Of a stretch of 25,220 nucleotides of DNA, positions 6,879 to 14,344 are shown piece after piece (the stretch's first letter is position 1; every line of letters begins with the position of its first letter). The position numbers and the translations under genes were made by a program. The notes beneath the pieces were generated by a model. That model searched no databases. It saw only the letters and a list, made by a program, of their open reading frames with translations, and had not been told where the DNA came from. Source of the stretch: CAYJGN01 sp964369635 (lineage in GTDB: Bacteria > Bacillota > Clostridia > Oscillospirales > Ruminococcaceae); NCBI GenBank assembly GCA_964369635.1, contig CAYJGN010000026.1, positions 1 through 25,220 on the forward strand. The letters are read 5' to 3'.

Positions 6879-8432
6879 TTAGCTCACCACACTCTCGATT
6901 ATAACAACATCTCCCTCGGTAAGACCGCTTGTTATCTCGGTATCAAAACCATCAGAGAAGCCTGTTGTGACCTCGACTTCATAGATCTCACCAGCTGTAT
7001 CAATCATCTTGACATACTGCTTACCATCAATTAGAGTTATACACTTATTTGAAACGATAAGAACATCATTAACCTGCTTTTCAACAAATGTGAGGGTGGC
7101 GCTCATCCCTTGAAACACAACCATATCGGTGTATGATGATAGGTCGCAGAGAATATTTACAGTGTAGTTTACTGATGAACTCATACCGCCTGATGGAGTC
7201 ATTATAATGCTATCGACTATCGCCTTTACAGTTGTATCTTCATATGCATCAAAAACAACATTTACATCATCTCCAATAGAAATTGATGTTATATCCTCCT
7301 GCGCTATACTCACTGCAACGGTTATATTCGAGCTATCTGCAATAGATAGAATAGTGTTGCCGGCATTTATATTGTTGCCTGCTTCGTTGTATGACATAAC
7401 GTATCCTGAAATCGGTGCGTAATATATTCCGCCTGAGAGATTTGCAGTGGTAAGCTCGGCTATGTCGTTTTCAAGCTCTGTTACTTTTGTCTGCGCTGTT
7501 GCGAGCGTATTGTTAATTGAAGCTAATGTGTTTTCGTAGTCGGCGTATGCGTTGTTGTAGTTTGAGATATTGCTATCATAGGCATTGCCTGCCTCTTCTG
7601 TTTTCTGCTGTATCGTTACTTTGTAACTATCTCGCTCATTATATTTTGATTCAAGAGAGGTATTTATCTCTTCAAGTTGCTCTTCAAGTGTCTTTTCATT
7701 AGTTGAGCTGCTATCCTCTGTTGGCTGGCTTTCCTCTATTTGGGAAACTTCATTACCATCTGCAGCAACCGTTTCAGGTGCTCCACTCAAGCTTTGGTCA
7801 TCCTCACTTTCTTCTTCTGCCTTATTTGCAGCTTCTATCTGTGCCTCTATCGATGCTTTTTGCTCTTCAAGCGCTAACACTTCGCTCTCAAGCTTTGAAA
7901 GGTTTTGATTTAGCTCTTCAATTGTTAGATTATAAATATTTTCTGCCTGTGTCCCGTTTAATATATTCATATCATACTCTGCAGAAGCTACAAGTTTATC
8001 GCTCTCTGCTTTTAGCTGCGCTGAGGTGAGCGCTATTCTTGCAGCATCAAGGCTATCGCTTAGCTCAGCATAGATTTCACTGTAGTTTTGTGTATCTATG
8101 GAAAACAAAGCGTCCCCTTCTTCAACATATTCACCCTGTTTTACGTAGAATTCATCAACTGAGGTTGAAAATGGAAGCGTTATATCATAGGTCGCCATTG
8201 ATGCTGTTGCTATCTCGCTCGTTCCGACAACGATATCACCAACAACAACTACCTCTTCTTTATATGCGGCACCCTCTGCATTCACTCCACTTCCCGAAGT
8301 TGCACTCCTTGAGGTATCGGCAGAAAAGGCAGTTGTCGATATAGCTATCGTAACTACCGCTACCGCAGTTATTAAAGATGTACCTGTAATGATTTTTTTC
8401 TTATTATCTGTTAAAAGTTTTTTGAAATTCAT
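6879..8432 (-). CDS. HlyD/MacA-type membrane fusion (periplasmic adaptor) protein
   Basis: A 517-residue adaptor subunit. An N-terminal membrane segment (about 14-36) is followed by a first biotinyl-lipoyl-like strip (about 80-115, with GEYVEEGDALFSI). A long helical hairpin (about 115-330) is broken by a Glu/Ser/Thr-rich linker near 205-250. Then come the second lipoyl half (YYAPISGYVMSYNEAGNNI), a beta-barrel domain and a membrane-proximal domain. This is the organisation of MacA/YknX-type proteins that couple a MacB-type permease to the exterior. The ATG has AAAGGGG as ribosome site. It is the first gene of the efflux operon, downstream of a candidate promoter at 8457-8498 that carries repeats suited to the neighbouring response regulator. 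In a monoderm host it would act on the outer face of the membrane, without a TolC partner; none is encoded nearby. Confidence 0.9.
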   Translation of the reverse strand: MNFKKLLTDNKKKIITGTSLITAVAVVTIAISTTAFSADTSRSATSGSGVNAEGAAYKEEVVVVGDIVVGTSEIATASMATYDITLPFSTSVDEFYVKQGEYVEEGDALFSIDTQNYSEIYAELSDSLDAARIALTSAQLKAESDKLVASAEYDMNILNGTQAENIYNLTIEELNQNLSKLESEVLALEEQKASIEAQIEAANKAEEESEDDQSLSGAPETVAADGNEVSQIEESQPTEDSSSTNEKTLEEQLEEINTSLESKYNERDSYKVTIQQKTEEAGNAYDSNISNYNNAYADYENTLASINNTLATAQTKVTELENDIAELTTANLSGGIYYAPISGYVMSYNEAGNNINAGNTILSIADSSNITVAVSIAQEDITSISIGDDVNVVFDAYEDTTVKAIVDSIIMTPSGGMSSSVNYTVNILCDLSSYTDMVVFQGMSATLTFVEKQVNDVLIVSNKCITLIDGKQYVKMIDTAGEIYEVEVTTGFSDGFDTEITSGLTEGDVVIIESVVS

Positions 8433-8456
8433 ATCTATTCCCCTTTCGATAGTTTA

Positions 8457-8498
8457 AGTATAGGAATCGGTTTTGATAGAGTTGTGATTGAATTGTGG
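8457..8498 (-). promoter_or_regulatory. Candidate activator-dependent promoter of the efflux operon
   Basis: On the minus strand a TATACT -10 (plus 8457-8462) is spaced 17 bases from a poor -35 (ACAACT, plus 8480-8485). Over and just upstream of that -35 lie two CACAA half-sites (plus 8482-8486 and 8493-8497) 11 bp apart, the usual spacing for an OmpR/PhoB-family dimer. The related sequence GTTGTAATTG occurs upstream of the response-regulator gene (10850-10859). The pattern suggests activation of the efflux operon by the linked two-component system. It is not proof. Confidence 0.4.
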
Positions 8499-8533
8499 TT
8501 AATTATTGACATAATTCGTCTTTGTTTTATATG

Positions 8534-8637
8534 AAGTGACGCCCCTGCCGCCCACAGCGGCGATTTATAAATCGCCAAAGTCGCCACAGACGACTAAACG
8601 CACGAAAGTGCGTTTGCTGTGGGCGGTGGGGCAACTT
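8534..8637. repeat. Multi-branched palindromic element (three hairpins closed by a GC-rich stem)
   Basis: A closing stem of 8541-8558 with 8616-8632 (GCCCC..CCGCCCACAGC against GCTGTGGGCGGTGGGGC, with one small bulge) encloses three hairpins. These are the perfect palindrome GGCGATTTATAAATCGCC (8559-8576), a short GTCG/CGAC stem (8580-8594), and AAACGCAC-GAAA-GTGCGTTT (8596-8615) with a GNRA-type tetraloop. AAGT (8534-8537) and ACTT (8634-8637) pair outside it. The GC content is far above the flanks. It lies between the histidine kinase terminator and the efflux promoter. It could be a miniature mobile or REP-like element or a structured RNA; only one copy is present here. Confidence 0.75.
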
Positions 8638-8666
8638 TACCCAAACCAATATAACCTAAAATACGC

Positions 8667-8693
8667 AAAAAAAGAGATGTTTCCATCTCTTTT
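8667..8693 (-). terminator. Intrinsic terminator of the two-component operon
   Basis: Read on the minus strand, AAAAGAGATG-GAAA-CATCTCTTTT forms a 10-bp stem with a GAAA loop, followed by a run of T. It lies 19 bases after the kinase stop codon at 8712 and separates the regulatory operon from the efflux operon. Confidence 0.88.
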
Positions 8694-8711
8694 CAAAACT
8701 ATTAAAAGCAA

Positions 8712-10124
8712 CTAAACTTCAAACGAAAATATGACACCGTCGTTTATATTTTGTAGGCTGTATTTACCGCCGTGCCCTTCAATAACAGCTCTCACAATAC
8801 TTAACCCAAGACCTACATTTTTATTCCCTCTTTTGTGGGATTTATCGGCCCTGTAAAAGCTCTCCCAAATTCGTTCATAGTCCTCTTCACTAATATAGCT
8901 TCCCTCATTATAAACTGCAAATCTGCGATTTTTATCAAGGGTTATTTTTATAGTACCGCCTTTTTTTGTATGTTCAGTTGCGTTCACTATATAATTTCTC
9001 ATCGCCATCTCTATATACTTTTCATCAAATACCGCCTCAACATCATCTTCAATCTCGTAATAAACATTAAAATCTTCTAAAATCGGCGCAAGTTTTTGCA
9101 CAAAATTTTTGCAGACATTTGATAATGATCCCTCTCTTAAATTCATAGTCATAAGGCCATTTTCGATAGAGGATATATCGAGAAGCGAAGAGAGCATCGA
9201 GCTTAAGCTTTGACTTTCTTCAATAATCGTATCATAGTAATAGTCTTTATCTATCCCCGGCAAATCGCTTTTTAGGTTTTCTGCATAAATCTGCATTAAG
9301 GCGAGCGGAGTTTTCATCTCATGCGAAACATTTGCAATAAATTCACGACGCATATTCTCTATTTTCTTCTGGTAGTCGATATCTGCTTTTAGTTTCTCGT
9401 TTGCAGAATAAAGCTCATTCGTTGCAACCTCTAATTTTTGCGACATCTCATTTATTCCAACTGCCAATCCAGCAAGCTCAGTTGAGCTGATCTTTTCATT
9501 AACGCTGTCGCTAAAATCAAGTTTTGCAAGTTTATTTGTAACCGCAAGCGTTGCCCTTATAGGTTTTGTAATGCTATTTGAAATAAGCAGACAGACAATA
9601 AACCCGATAATAAACACAGCAAGAGTTATCATAAGGCTTGCATTTGAAAAAACCGAAACGCTTTCAGAAATCGCCTCAGCATGTACATTTAGCATAATGA
9701 TAACCTCTTTACCGTCAAACTCAAAACTCTCACGAAAATCGAGATCGTTTTTTTCAGGTGGCGGTGTTGGTCTTCCGCTTTGCGAAGTTTCTGAGAGAAT
9801 TGAGCTTACATCGTAATCATATTTAAAGTTTTGAGGTAGTTGTAGCATTCTATTTGTTGTTGTATAAAAAAGCTCATTATTATAAATCACCGTTATATTA
9901 ATACTGTGCTGGCTTTCATAGCTCTCAACAAGCAACTCAAACGATTCATAATCGCCATTAAACTGCTCTTTAATAACATCGCTTGCCCCTGCTATGATAT
10001 CCTGCTTATGCTGGGTGTAAAAACTCTCAGCAAAAAAACTATTAAATATAAGTTGCGCCACAAGAACTATCGCCATAAGCGCTGTAAATGTTAGTATTAT
10101 TTTAGATCTTATTGAAATCTTCAC
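8712..10124 (-). CDS. Sensor histidine kinase
   Basis: A 470-residue membrane kinase. TM1 is at about 10-30, an extracytoplasmic sensor region spans about 31-160, TM2 is at about 162-182, and a HAMP-like segment follows (about 183-235). The dimerisation domain has its phospho-accepting histidine at His268 in FIANVSHEMKTPL. The ATPase domain shows the N-box (RNYIVNATEH, about 376-385), a G1 box in the degenerate VYNEGSYI form (404-411), an F-box (WESFYRADKSH) and the G2 box GLGLS (438-442). The N-E-G version of G1 is common in VanS-type kinases and is not a sign of inactivity. The start is GTG, overlapping the regulator stop in GTGA. The kinase should phosphorylate the regulator at 10121-10810. 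The stimulus is unknown; the neighbouring efflux operon suggests an envelope-active or exported compound. Confidence 0.93.
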   Translation of the reverse strand: MKISIRSKIILTFTALMAIVLVAQLIFNSFFAESFYTQHKQDIIAGASDVIKEQFNGDYESFELLVESYESQHSINITVIYNNELFYTTTNRMLQLPQNFKYDYDVSSILSETSQSGRPTPPPEKNDLDFRESFEFDGKEVIIMLNVHAEAISESVSVFSNASLMITLAVFIIGFIVCLLISNSITKPIRATLAVTNKLAKLDFSDSVNEKISSTELAGLAVGINEMSQKLEVATNELYSANEKLKADIDYQKKIENMRREFIANVSHEMKTPLALMQIYAENLKSDLPGIDKDYYYDTIIEESQSLSSMLSSLLDISSIENGLMTMNLREGSLSNVCKNFVQKLAPILEDFNVYYEIEDDVEAVFDEKYIEMAMRNYIVNATEHTKKGGTIKITLDKNRRFAVYNEGSYISEEDYERIWESFYRADKSHKRGNKNVGLGLSIVRAVIEGHGGKYSLQNINDGVIFSFEV

Positions 10125-10810
10125 ACTGCAACCTCAAGCTTATACCCTACTCGATGAACAGTTTTTATTAATTTCCCCTTATCTGCAAGTTTTGTTCTAA
10201 GTTGCTTTATATGAGTATCAACTGTTCGCTCATCTCCCTCAAAATCATATCCCCAAACGTTATTTAAAAGTTGCTCACGACTAAATATCTGCCTTGGATG
10301 AATAAGGAAAAAAACAAGAAGCTCAAACTCTCGGTTTGTAAGTGTTAGTTGATTGCCGCTGTTTGTTATGGTGCGTGTAGCAAGGTTTGCCGAAATTGTA
10401 TCAACTCTGATTTCATCAGTTGTCGCTTTGCCAACTCTTTTAAGTACCGAGTCAATTCTTGCTAAAAGAAGCGATGGAGAAAATGGTTTTGTTATATAGT
10501 CGTCAGCACCGAGCTGAAACCCATAAACTTGGTCATATTCCTCACCCCTTGCGGTTAGCATAATAACAGGCACCAAGCAGTTATTGCCACGGATGTTTTT
10601 AAGCATATCGTAACCTGAAACATTCGGCATCATAACATCGAGCAATATAAGATCTATATCCTCGCTGTTTTTATAATAAACATCTTCGCCGCTTGCACCG
10701 TCCTCTGCTGTTAATATATGAAAATTATTTGCGCCAAGAAAATCGCTTATTGCTCTCGTCATTTTAATCTCATCATCAACTATTAATACACATCTTTTAT
10801 CGTAATACAC
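10121..10810 (-). CDS. OmpR-family response regulator
   Basis: A 229-residue regulator. The receiver domain (about 5-118) has the acidic pair Asp12-Asp13, the phospho-acceptor Asp58 in LLDVMMPN, Thr86 and Lys108 in ITKPF. The C-terminal winged-helix domain (about 130-228) has the conserved NREFELL and ERTVDTHIKQLRTKL blocks of OmpR/PhoB proteins. The likely start is GTG at 10810, preceded by an AAGGATGG ribosome-like site. The kinase gene follows with a four-base overlap, so both are made together. The box GTTGTAATTG at 10850-10859, just upstream, also appears in a near-identical form before the efflux operon (8481-8490). This suggests autoregulation plus control of efflux, by inference. Confidence 0.93.
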   Translation of the reverse strand: MYYDKRCVLIVDDEIKMTRAISDFLGANNFHILTAEDGASGEDVYYKNSEDIDLILLDVMMPNVSGYDMLKNIRGNNCLVPVIMLTARGEEYDQVYGFQLGADDYITKPFSPSLLLARIDSVLKRVGKATTDEIRVDTISANLATRTITNSGNQLTLTNREFELLVFFLIHPRQIFSREQLLNNVWGYDFEGDERTVDTHIKQLRTKLADKGKLIKTVHRVGYKLEVAV

Positions 10811-10917
10811 TAAATCACCATCCTTCGAATAATTTTATCAGCAAATTATGTTGTAATTGTGATGTATTTTTGAATATATTGTTTTTAATAGGCAATCTTA
10901 GCTTTTATGGCTATTAT

Positions 10918-10955
10918 AAAAAAGCACTGCAAAACCGAAGTTTTACAGTGCTTTT
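10918..10955 (-). terminator. Intrinsic terminator after the aconitase-family gene
   Basis: On the minus strand AAAAGCACTG and CAGTGCTTTT form the base of a stem. It continues with one mismatch to AAAAC-TTCG-GTTTT, an extra-stable C(UUCG)G loop, and is followed by TTTTT. It lies about 80 bases after the stop at 11036. The stem base is the same AAAGCACTG sequence as in the terminator at 408-444. Confidence 0.85.
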
Positions 10956-11035
10956 ATTAGTTTAATTTAATATTTTTAGATTTTGCTTAAATAAATTTCC
11001 ACAGAAACAAATTCAAAGGTGAAACATGCTATTTT

Positions 11036-13318
11036 TTATCTTGTTCTGTTGTAGTTTATTAGGCATCCAGCTTTTATAATCGCCTTCTCTTCATTTGTCA
11101 TATCTGTTATATAAAGATTGATTTCTCTTGTTTTTTCACCAATAACATATCCTTTAATATTCGACATATCGCCATTTAAATGCTCCAAAATATTTGGAAC
11201 AAATATATAGTCATCAACCTCAAAGTCGATATCCCCATTTATCTGAAAAGGAATCATACCCCAGTTTATAACATTTGAGCGGTATCGCTTTGTTGCATAC
11301 TCTTTCGTTATATTAGCAAGACCTCCAAGCACTCTTTGGCAGCTTGCAGCCTGCTCTCTCGCCGAACCATCTCCTGGCTTCATCGCCGATAGTACACTGC
11401 CTATCTGAATATCCGCTAATGTTATACTTTCATATCCGCCAATGCTCTTAATTTGATTATAAACCCACTCGAGTTTCGGATCTTCTTTAAATGCTTCTCC
11501 GCCGCTTTTTCTTGCAATCTCAATAGCGTTTATTGCTTTTGCTCTCCCGACATATAATGGATCCCTTCGTGATAGGGTAAACTCTGCAAGACCCAGAGGA
11601 TTTGAGCGATATGAAGATGTTTCACCCGATGGAATAAGTTCGTCAGTTGTCGTTACTTCGTCCATAATTTTAGTCGAAACCTTTAATAATATATTCGATG
11701 AGAGCGGACTTATCTCCGGCCAATCTTTTATATTTGGACCATAAGTAAGCTCGCTATCTTTGCAAGGCTTACCAAATCCTTGATATACCCTTTTTTTGTA
11801 AATCGAGTCATCAAAGCTATAATCCGAGATTTTATAGTCTATTTGTGGTGCCGCAGTTAAAATGCCGCCATTCGCCGCAGTTGCCGCAATTGATCTGGCA
11901 TCCATAAGCGCTACCGCCGCCATCTGCCCATTACCAGGTTTTGAGCCCTCTCTGCTTGGGAAATTTCTTGTTGTATGGCGAATACTAAGGGTATTGTTTG
12001 CAGGTGTATCCCCCGCTCCAAAACAAGGGCCGCAGAATGCTGTTTTGATTGTCGCACCGCTCTCAATGAACTTCGAAATAGAGCCATCACGAACGAGATG
12101 CGAAAAAACAGGTTGCGAGGAAGGATATACAGCCAACTGAAAAATATCATTTCCACAATCAGCCGCCTTTAATATTTCAGCTGCATTAGCCATATTTCCA
12201 AAATTTCCGCCGGCACATCCAGCAATTATCCCCTGCTGAACTTGAAGTTTGCCCGAAACTATCTTATCAGTCAGACAAAAATTCAAATTATCATCATTTG
12301 CAAAAGTTTTTGCTTCTTTCTCAACAGTTGCTAAAATATCAAAAAGATTGCTGTTTAACTCATCAATCGTGTAGGTATTGCTCGGGTGAAATGGAAGAGC
12401 AATCATCGGGCGAATAGCCGCAAGATCAACATATATCATTCCATCATAAAGGGCAACATCTTTTGGTTTTAGCTCTTTATATGCATCTGCCCTGCCGTGA
12501 ATATTTAAATATTTTTTTGTATCCTCGTCGGTACACCAAACAGAACTTAGGCAGGTAGTTTCAGTAGTCATAACGTCGATACTGTTTCTAAAATCGGTAT
12601 CCATTGAAGAAATTCCAGGCCCTACAAATTCCATAACTTTGTTTTTAACATATCCGTTTTTGAAAACTTCACCAATAATCGCAAGTGAAATATCATGCGG
12701 GCCAACTCCTGGCATCGGCGCATTATCGAGATAAACTCCAACTATATCAGGATATTTAACATCATAAGAGTCGCATAGAAGCTGCTTTACAAGCTCACCC
12801 CCACCTTCGCCTATCGCCATAGTTCCAAGAGCACCATATCTTGTATGGCTATCTGAACCTAAAATCATACTCCCACATCCAGCATGCATCTCACGCATAT
12901 ACTGATGGATAACAGCGATATGCGGCGGAACATATATTCCACCATATTTTTTAGCAGCTGAAAGACCGAAAATATGGTCGTCCTCATTTATCGTTCCACC
13001 AACTGCACATAGCGAATTATGGCAGTTTGTTAAGACATATGGCACTGGGAATTTTTCCATCCCTGAAGCTTTAGCAGTCTGCACTATAGCTACGTATGTT
13101 ATATCATGACTCGTTATTGCATCAAACTTAATTTTCAAGTTTTCATCGTTATCCGACATATTGTGAGCTGATAGGATTCCATAGGAAATCGTTCCCTCTT
13201 TTGCAGCTTTTTCATCAACAGGCTTACCAGATGCCGCAGAGCTCTCTATGAATTCTTTGCGAGGAACTATCTTCTCACCGTTTAATAGAAAAACTTTATC
13301 ATCAAATATTTTAATCAC
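11036..13318 (-). CDS. Aconitase-family hydratase, YbhJ-like
   Basis: A 760-residue member of the aconitase superfamily that most resembles E. coli YbhJ (about 750 residues), particularly in AGCGSMILGSDSHTRYGALG (about 146-166). The three cysteines expected to hold a [4Fe-4S] cluster are present: Cys368 in AGCAGGNFGN, and Cys429 and Cys432 in FCGPCFGAGD, at nearly the spacing of mitochondrial aconitase. The C-terminal swivel domain is complete. Family members dehydrate and rehydrate hydroxy-carboxylates in the cytoplasm, but the substrate of the YbhJ group is not established, so citrate should not be assumed. An in-frame TTG at 13348 would add ten residues; the GTG at 13318 is preferred because AAGGAG (13325-13330) lies six bases before it. 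The gene is transcribed alone from a consensus-like promoter. Confidence 0.85.
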   Translation of the reverse strand: MIKIFDDKVFLLNGEKIVPRKEFIESSAASGKPVDEKAAKEGTISYGILSAHNMSDNDENLKIKFDAITSHDITYVAIVQTAKASGMEKFPVPYVLTNCHNSLCAVGGTINEDDHIFGLSAAKKYGGIYVPPHIAVIHQYMREMHAGCGSMILGSDSHTRYGALGTMAIGEGGGELVKQLLCDSYDVKYPDIVGVYLDNAPMPGVGPHDISLAIIGEVFKNGYVKNKVMEFVGPGISSMDTDFRNSIDVMTTETTCLSSVWCTDEDTKKYLNIHGRADAYKELKPKDVALYDGMIYVDLAAIRPMIALPFHPSNTYTIDELNSNLFDILATVEKEAKTFANDDNLNFCLTDKIVSGKLQVQQGIIAGCAGGNFGNMANAAEILKAADCGNDIFQLAVYPSSQPVFSHLVRDGSISKFIESGATIKTAFCGPCFGAGDTPANNTLSIRHTTRNFPSREGSKPGNGQMAAVALMDARSIAATAANGGILTAAPQIDYKISDYSFDDSIYKKRVYQGFGKPCKDSELTYGPNIKDWPEISPLSSNILLKVSTKIMDEVTTTDELIPSGETSSYRSNPLGLAEFTLSRRDPLYVGRAKAINAIEIARKSGGEAFKEDPKLEWVYNQIKSIGGYESITLADIQIGSVLSAMKPGDGSAREQAASCQRVLGGLANITKEYATKRYRSNVINWGMIPFQINGDIDFEVDDYIFVPNILEHLNGDMSNIKGYVIGEKTREINLYITDMTNEEKAIIKAGCLINYNRTR

Positions 13319-13382
13319 TATAAACTCCTTAATTGGTTTATTTATCAAAGAAAATTAATAATCTGATATTATCAACAAAAAT

Positions 13383-13411
13383 ATTATACATCTGCAGAGT
13401 TTAAATTGCAA
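13383..13411 (-). promoter_or_regulatory. Promoter of the aconitase-family gene
   Basis: On the minus strand TTGCAA (plus 13406-13411) and TATAAT (plus 13383-13388) are separated by 17 bases, a strong vegetative sigma-A-type match. It lies about 65 bases before the GTG at 13318. Confidence 0.7.
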
Positions 13412-13563
13412 CTACTATACATAATTACACAGCTTTTCTTTAAAATTAAATTTATCATATTTTTAAAACAGCTGCAAATTTATTTTAGTCACTTCAATTT
13501 AAGCACAACTGTAAATTTCTGCATAAAAATTCAATAAAATATATAAAAATATTAAATTTAATC

Positions 13564-13613
13564 TTGACTTTTACCGCTTTTATGTTATAATGCTATTAGA
13601 TATATCTATTAGC
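13564..13613 (+). promoter_or_regulatory. Strong extended -10 promoter with an operator-like dyad
   Basis: TTGACT (13564-13569) and TATAAT (13586-13591) are 16 bases apart, and a TG motif one base before the -10 makes it an extended -10 promoter. Immediately downstream, covering the expected transcription start, is a 22-bp dyad (13592-13613). Its arms are GCTA-n-TAGATA and TATCTA-n-TAGC, and the core is the perfect palindrome TAGATATATCTA (13597-13608). This is where a repressor would bind. The repressor is unknown. Confidence 0.75.
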
Positions 13614-13632
13614 TATATTTGAGAGGTTTAAA

Positions 13633-14070
13633 ATGCAGTTTTTTGATTTTGCGATTATCTTATTTATCGCTATTGAGCTTAGTAATGTTTTAATAATATA
13701 TTTTCGTCCCGAGTTTAAATATGGCAACAGTTTAAGGGCATTTAATCATTGGAGTATTGCGAAAAGCGATGAGACGATGTTTTTATTTGTAAAATATTTA
13801 GCAAACTGGGTCGCTGGATGCAAATTGCTGTTTATCGTCCTTTTAATAGTTATACTCTTAACCGGTTCGGATATAACAAAAATCATATCAATTTGCGTTA
13901 TGATTCCAGCTATTGCAACCTATTATTTAAAGCTATACCCTATAATAAAGAAACTTGACAAAAGCAATCAAATAACCCCTAAGGGTTATCCAAAAAGTCA
14001 GCTACTTATGATAACTATGATTATAGCTCTATTCGCAATATCTTTAGTTGTTTATTTTATTCAAGTTTAA
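13633..14070 (+). CDS. Small four-helix membrane protein of unknown function
   Basis: A 145-residue protein with four hydrophobic segments (about 3-23, 53-76, 83-100 and 121-144) and a conserved-looking polar stretch between the first two (RPEFKYGNSLRAFNHW, about 25-40). The ATG is preceded by GAGAGG with seven-base spacing. The family is not recognised. The gene is monocistronic: a near-consensus promoter with an operator-like palindrome lies upstream, and a hairpin terminator lies 110 bases downstream. A strong promoter held by a likely repressor means it is probably induced sharply by some signal. No catalytic motif is visible, and a role in transport or membrane stress would be guesswork. 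Confidence 0.8.
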   Translation: MQFFDFAIILFIAIELSNVLIIYFRPEFKYGNSLRAFNHWSIAKSDETMFLFVKYLANWVAGCKLLFIVLLIVILLTGSDITKIISICVMIPAIATYYLKLYPIIKKLDKSNQITPKGYPKSQLLMITMIIALFAISLVVYFIQV

Positions 14071-14179
14071 TAGCAAAGCTTTTCCTCGAAGAGCAACCGG
14101 ATTAATATCTTGGGTGATTTTCTATTTTCAAGACAAAAGAACTTTAAAAAATTATTAAATATACTAATATTTTTACCCC

Positions 14180-14212
14180 AACTATATGAAGAAATTTTCA
14201 TATAGTTTTTTT
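14180..14212 (+). terminator. Intrinsic terminator
   Basis: AACTATATGAA (14180-14190) pairs with TTCATATAGTT (14197-14207) around a six-base loop and is followed by TTTTT. It ends transcription of the small membrane protein gene before the amidase. Confidence 0.8.
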
Positions 14213-14344
14213 ATTTACCCCATTAATTTATCTTATTATAAAATTATTAATCTGCAATTAATAAATAATTACTCTATTCTAAATATATAGTTGTTGAAGT
14301 GTTTGGTAAATTGTAGTAGTATATAATAGGATTTGGGGTGAAAT

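Noticed and set aside
7517..8344. Several plus-strand open frames across the adaptor gene
   Set aside because: They are antisense shadows of the well-supported minus-strand adaptor reading frame and have unnatural composition rich in Leu, His and Arg.
13319..13348. TTG at 13348 as the start of the aconitase-family gene
   Set aside because: AAGGAG at 13325-13330 lies inside that extension and is ideally spaced for the GTG at 13318.
14294..14327. Vegetative promoter for the amidase gene
   Set aside because: TATAAT is present at 14322-14327, but no hexamer near TTGACA is found 16-18 bases upstream, so no full promoter is claimed.
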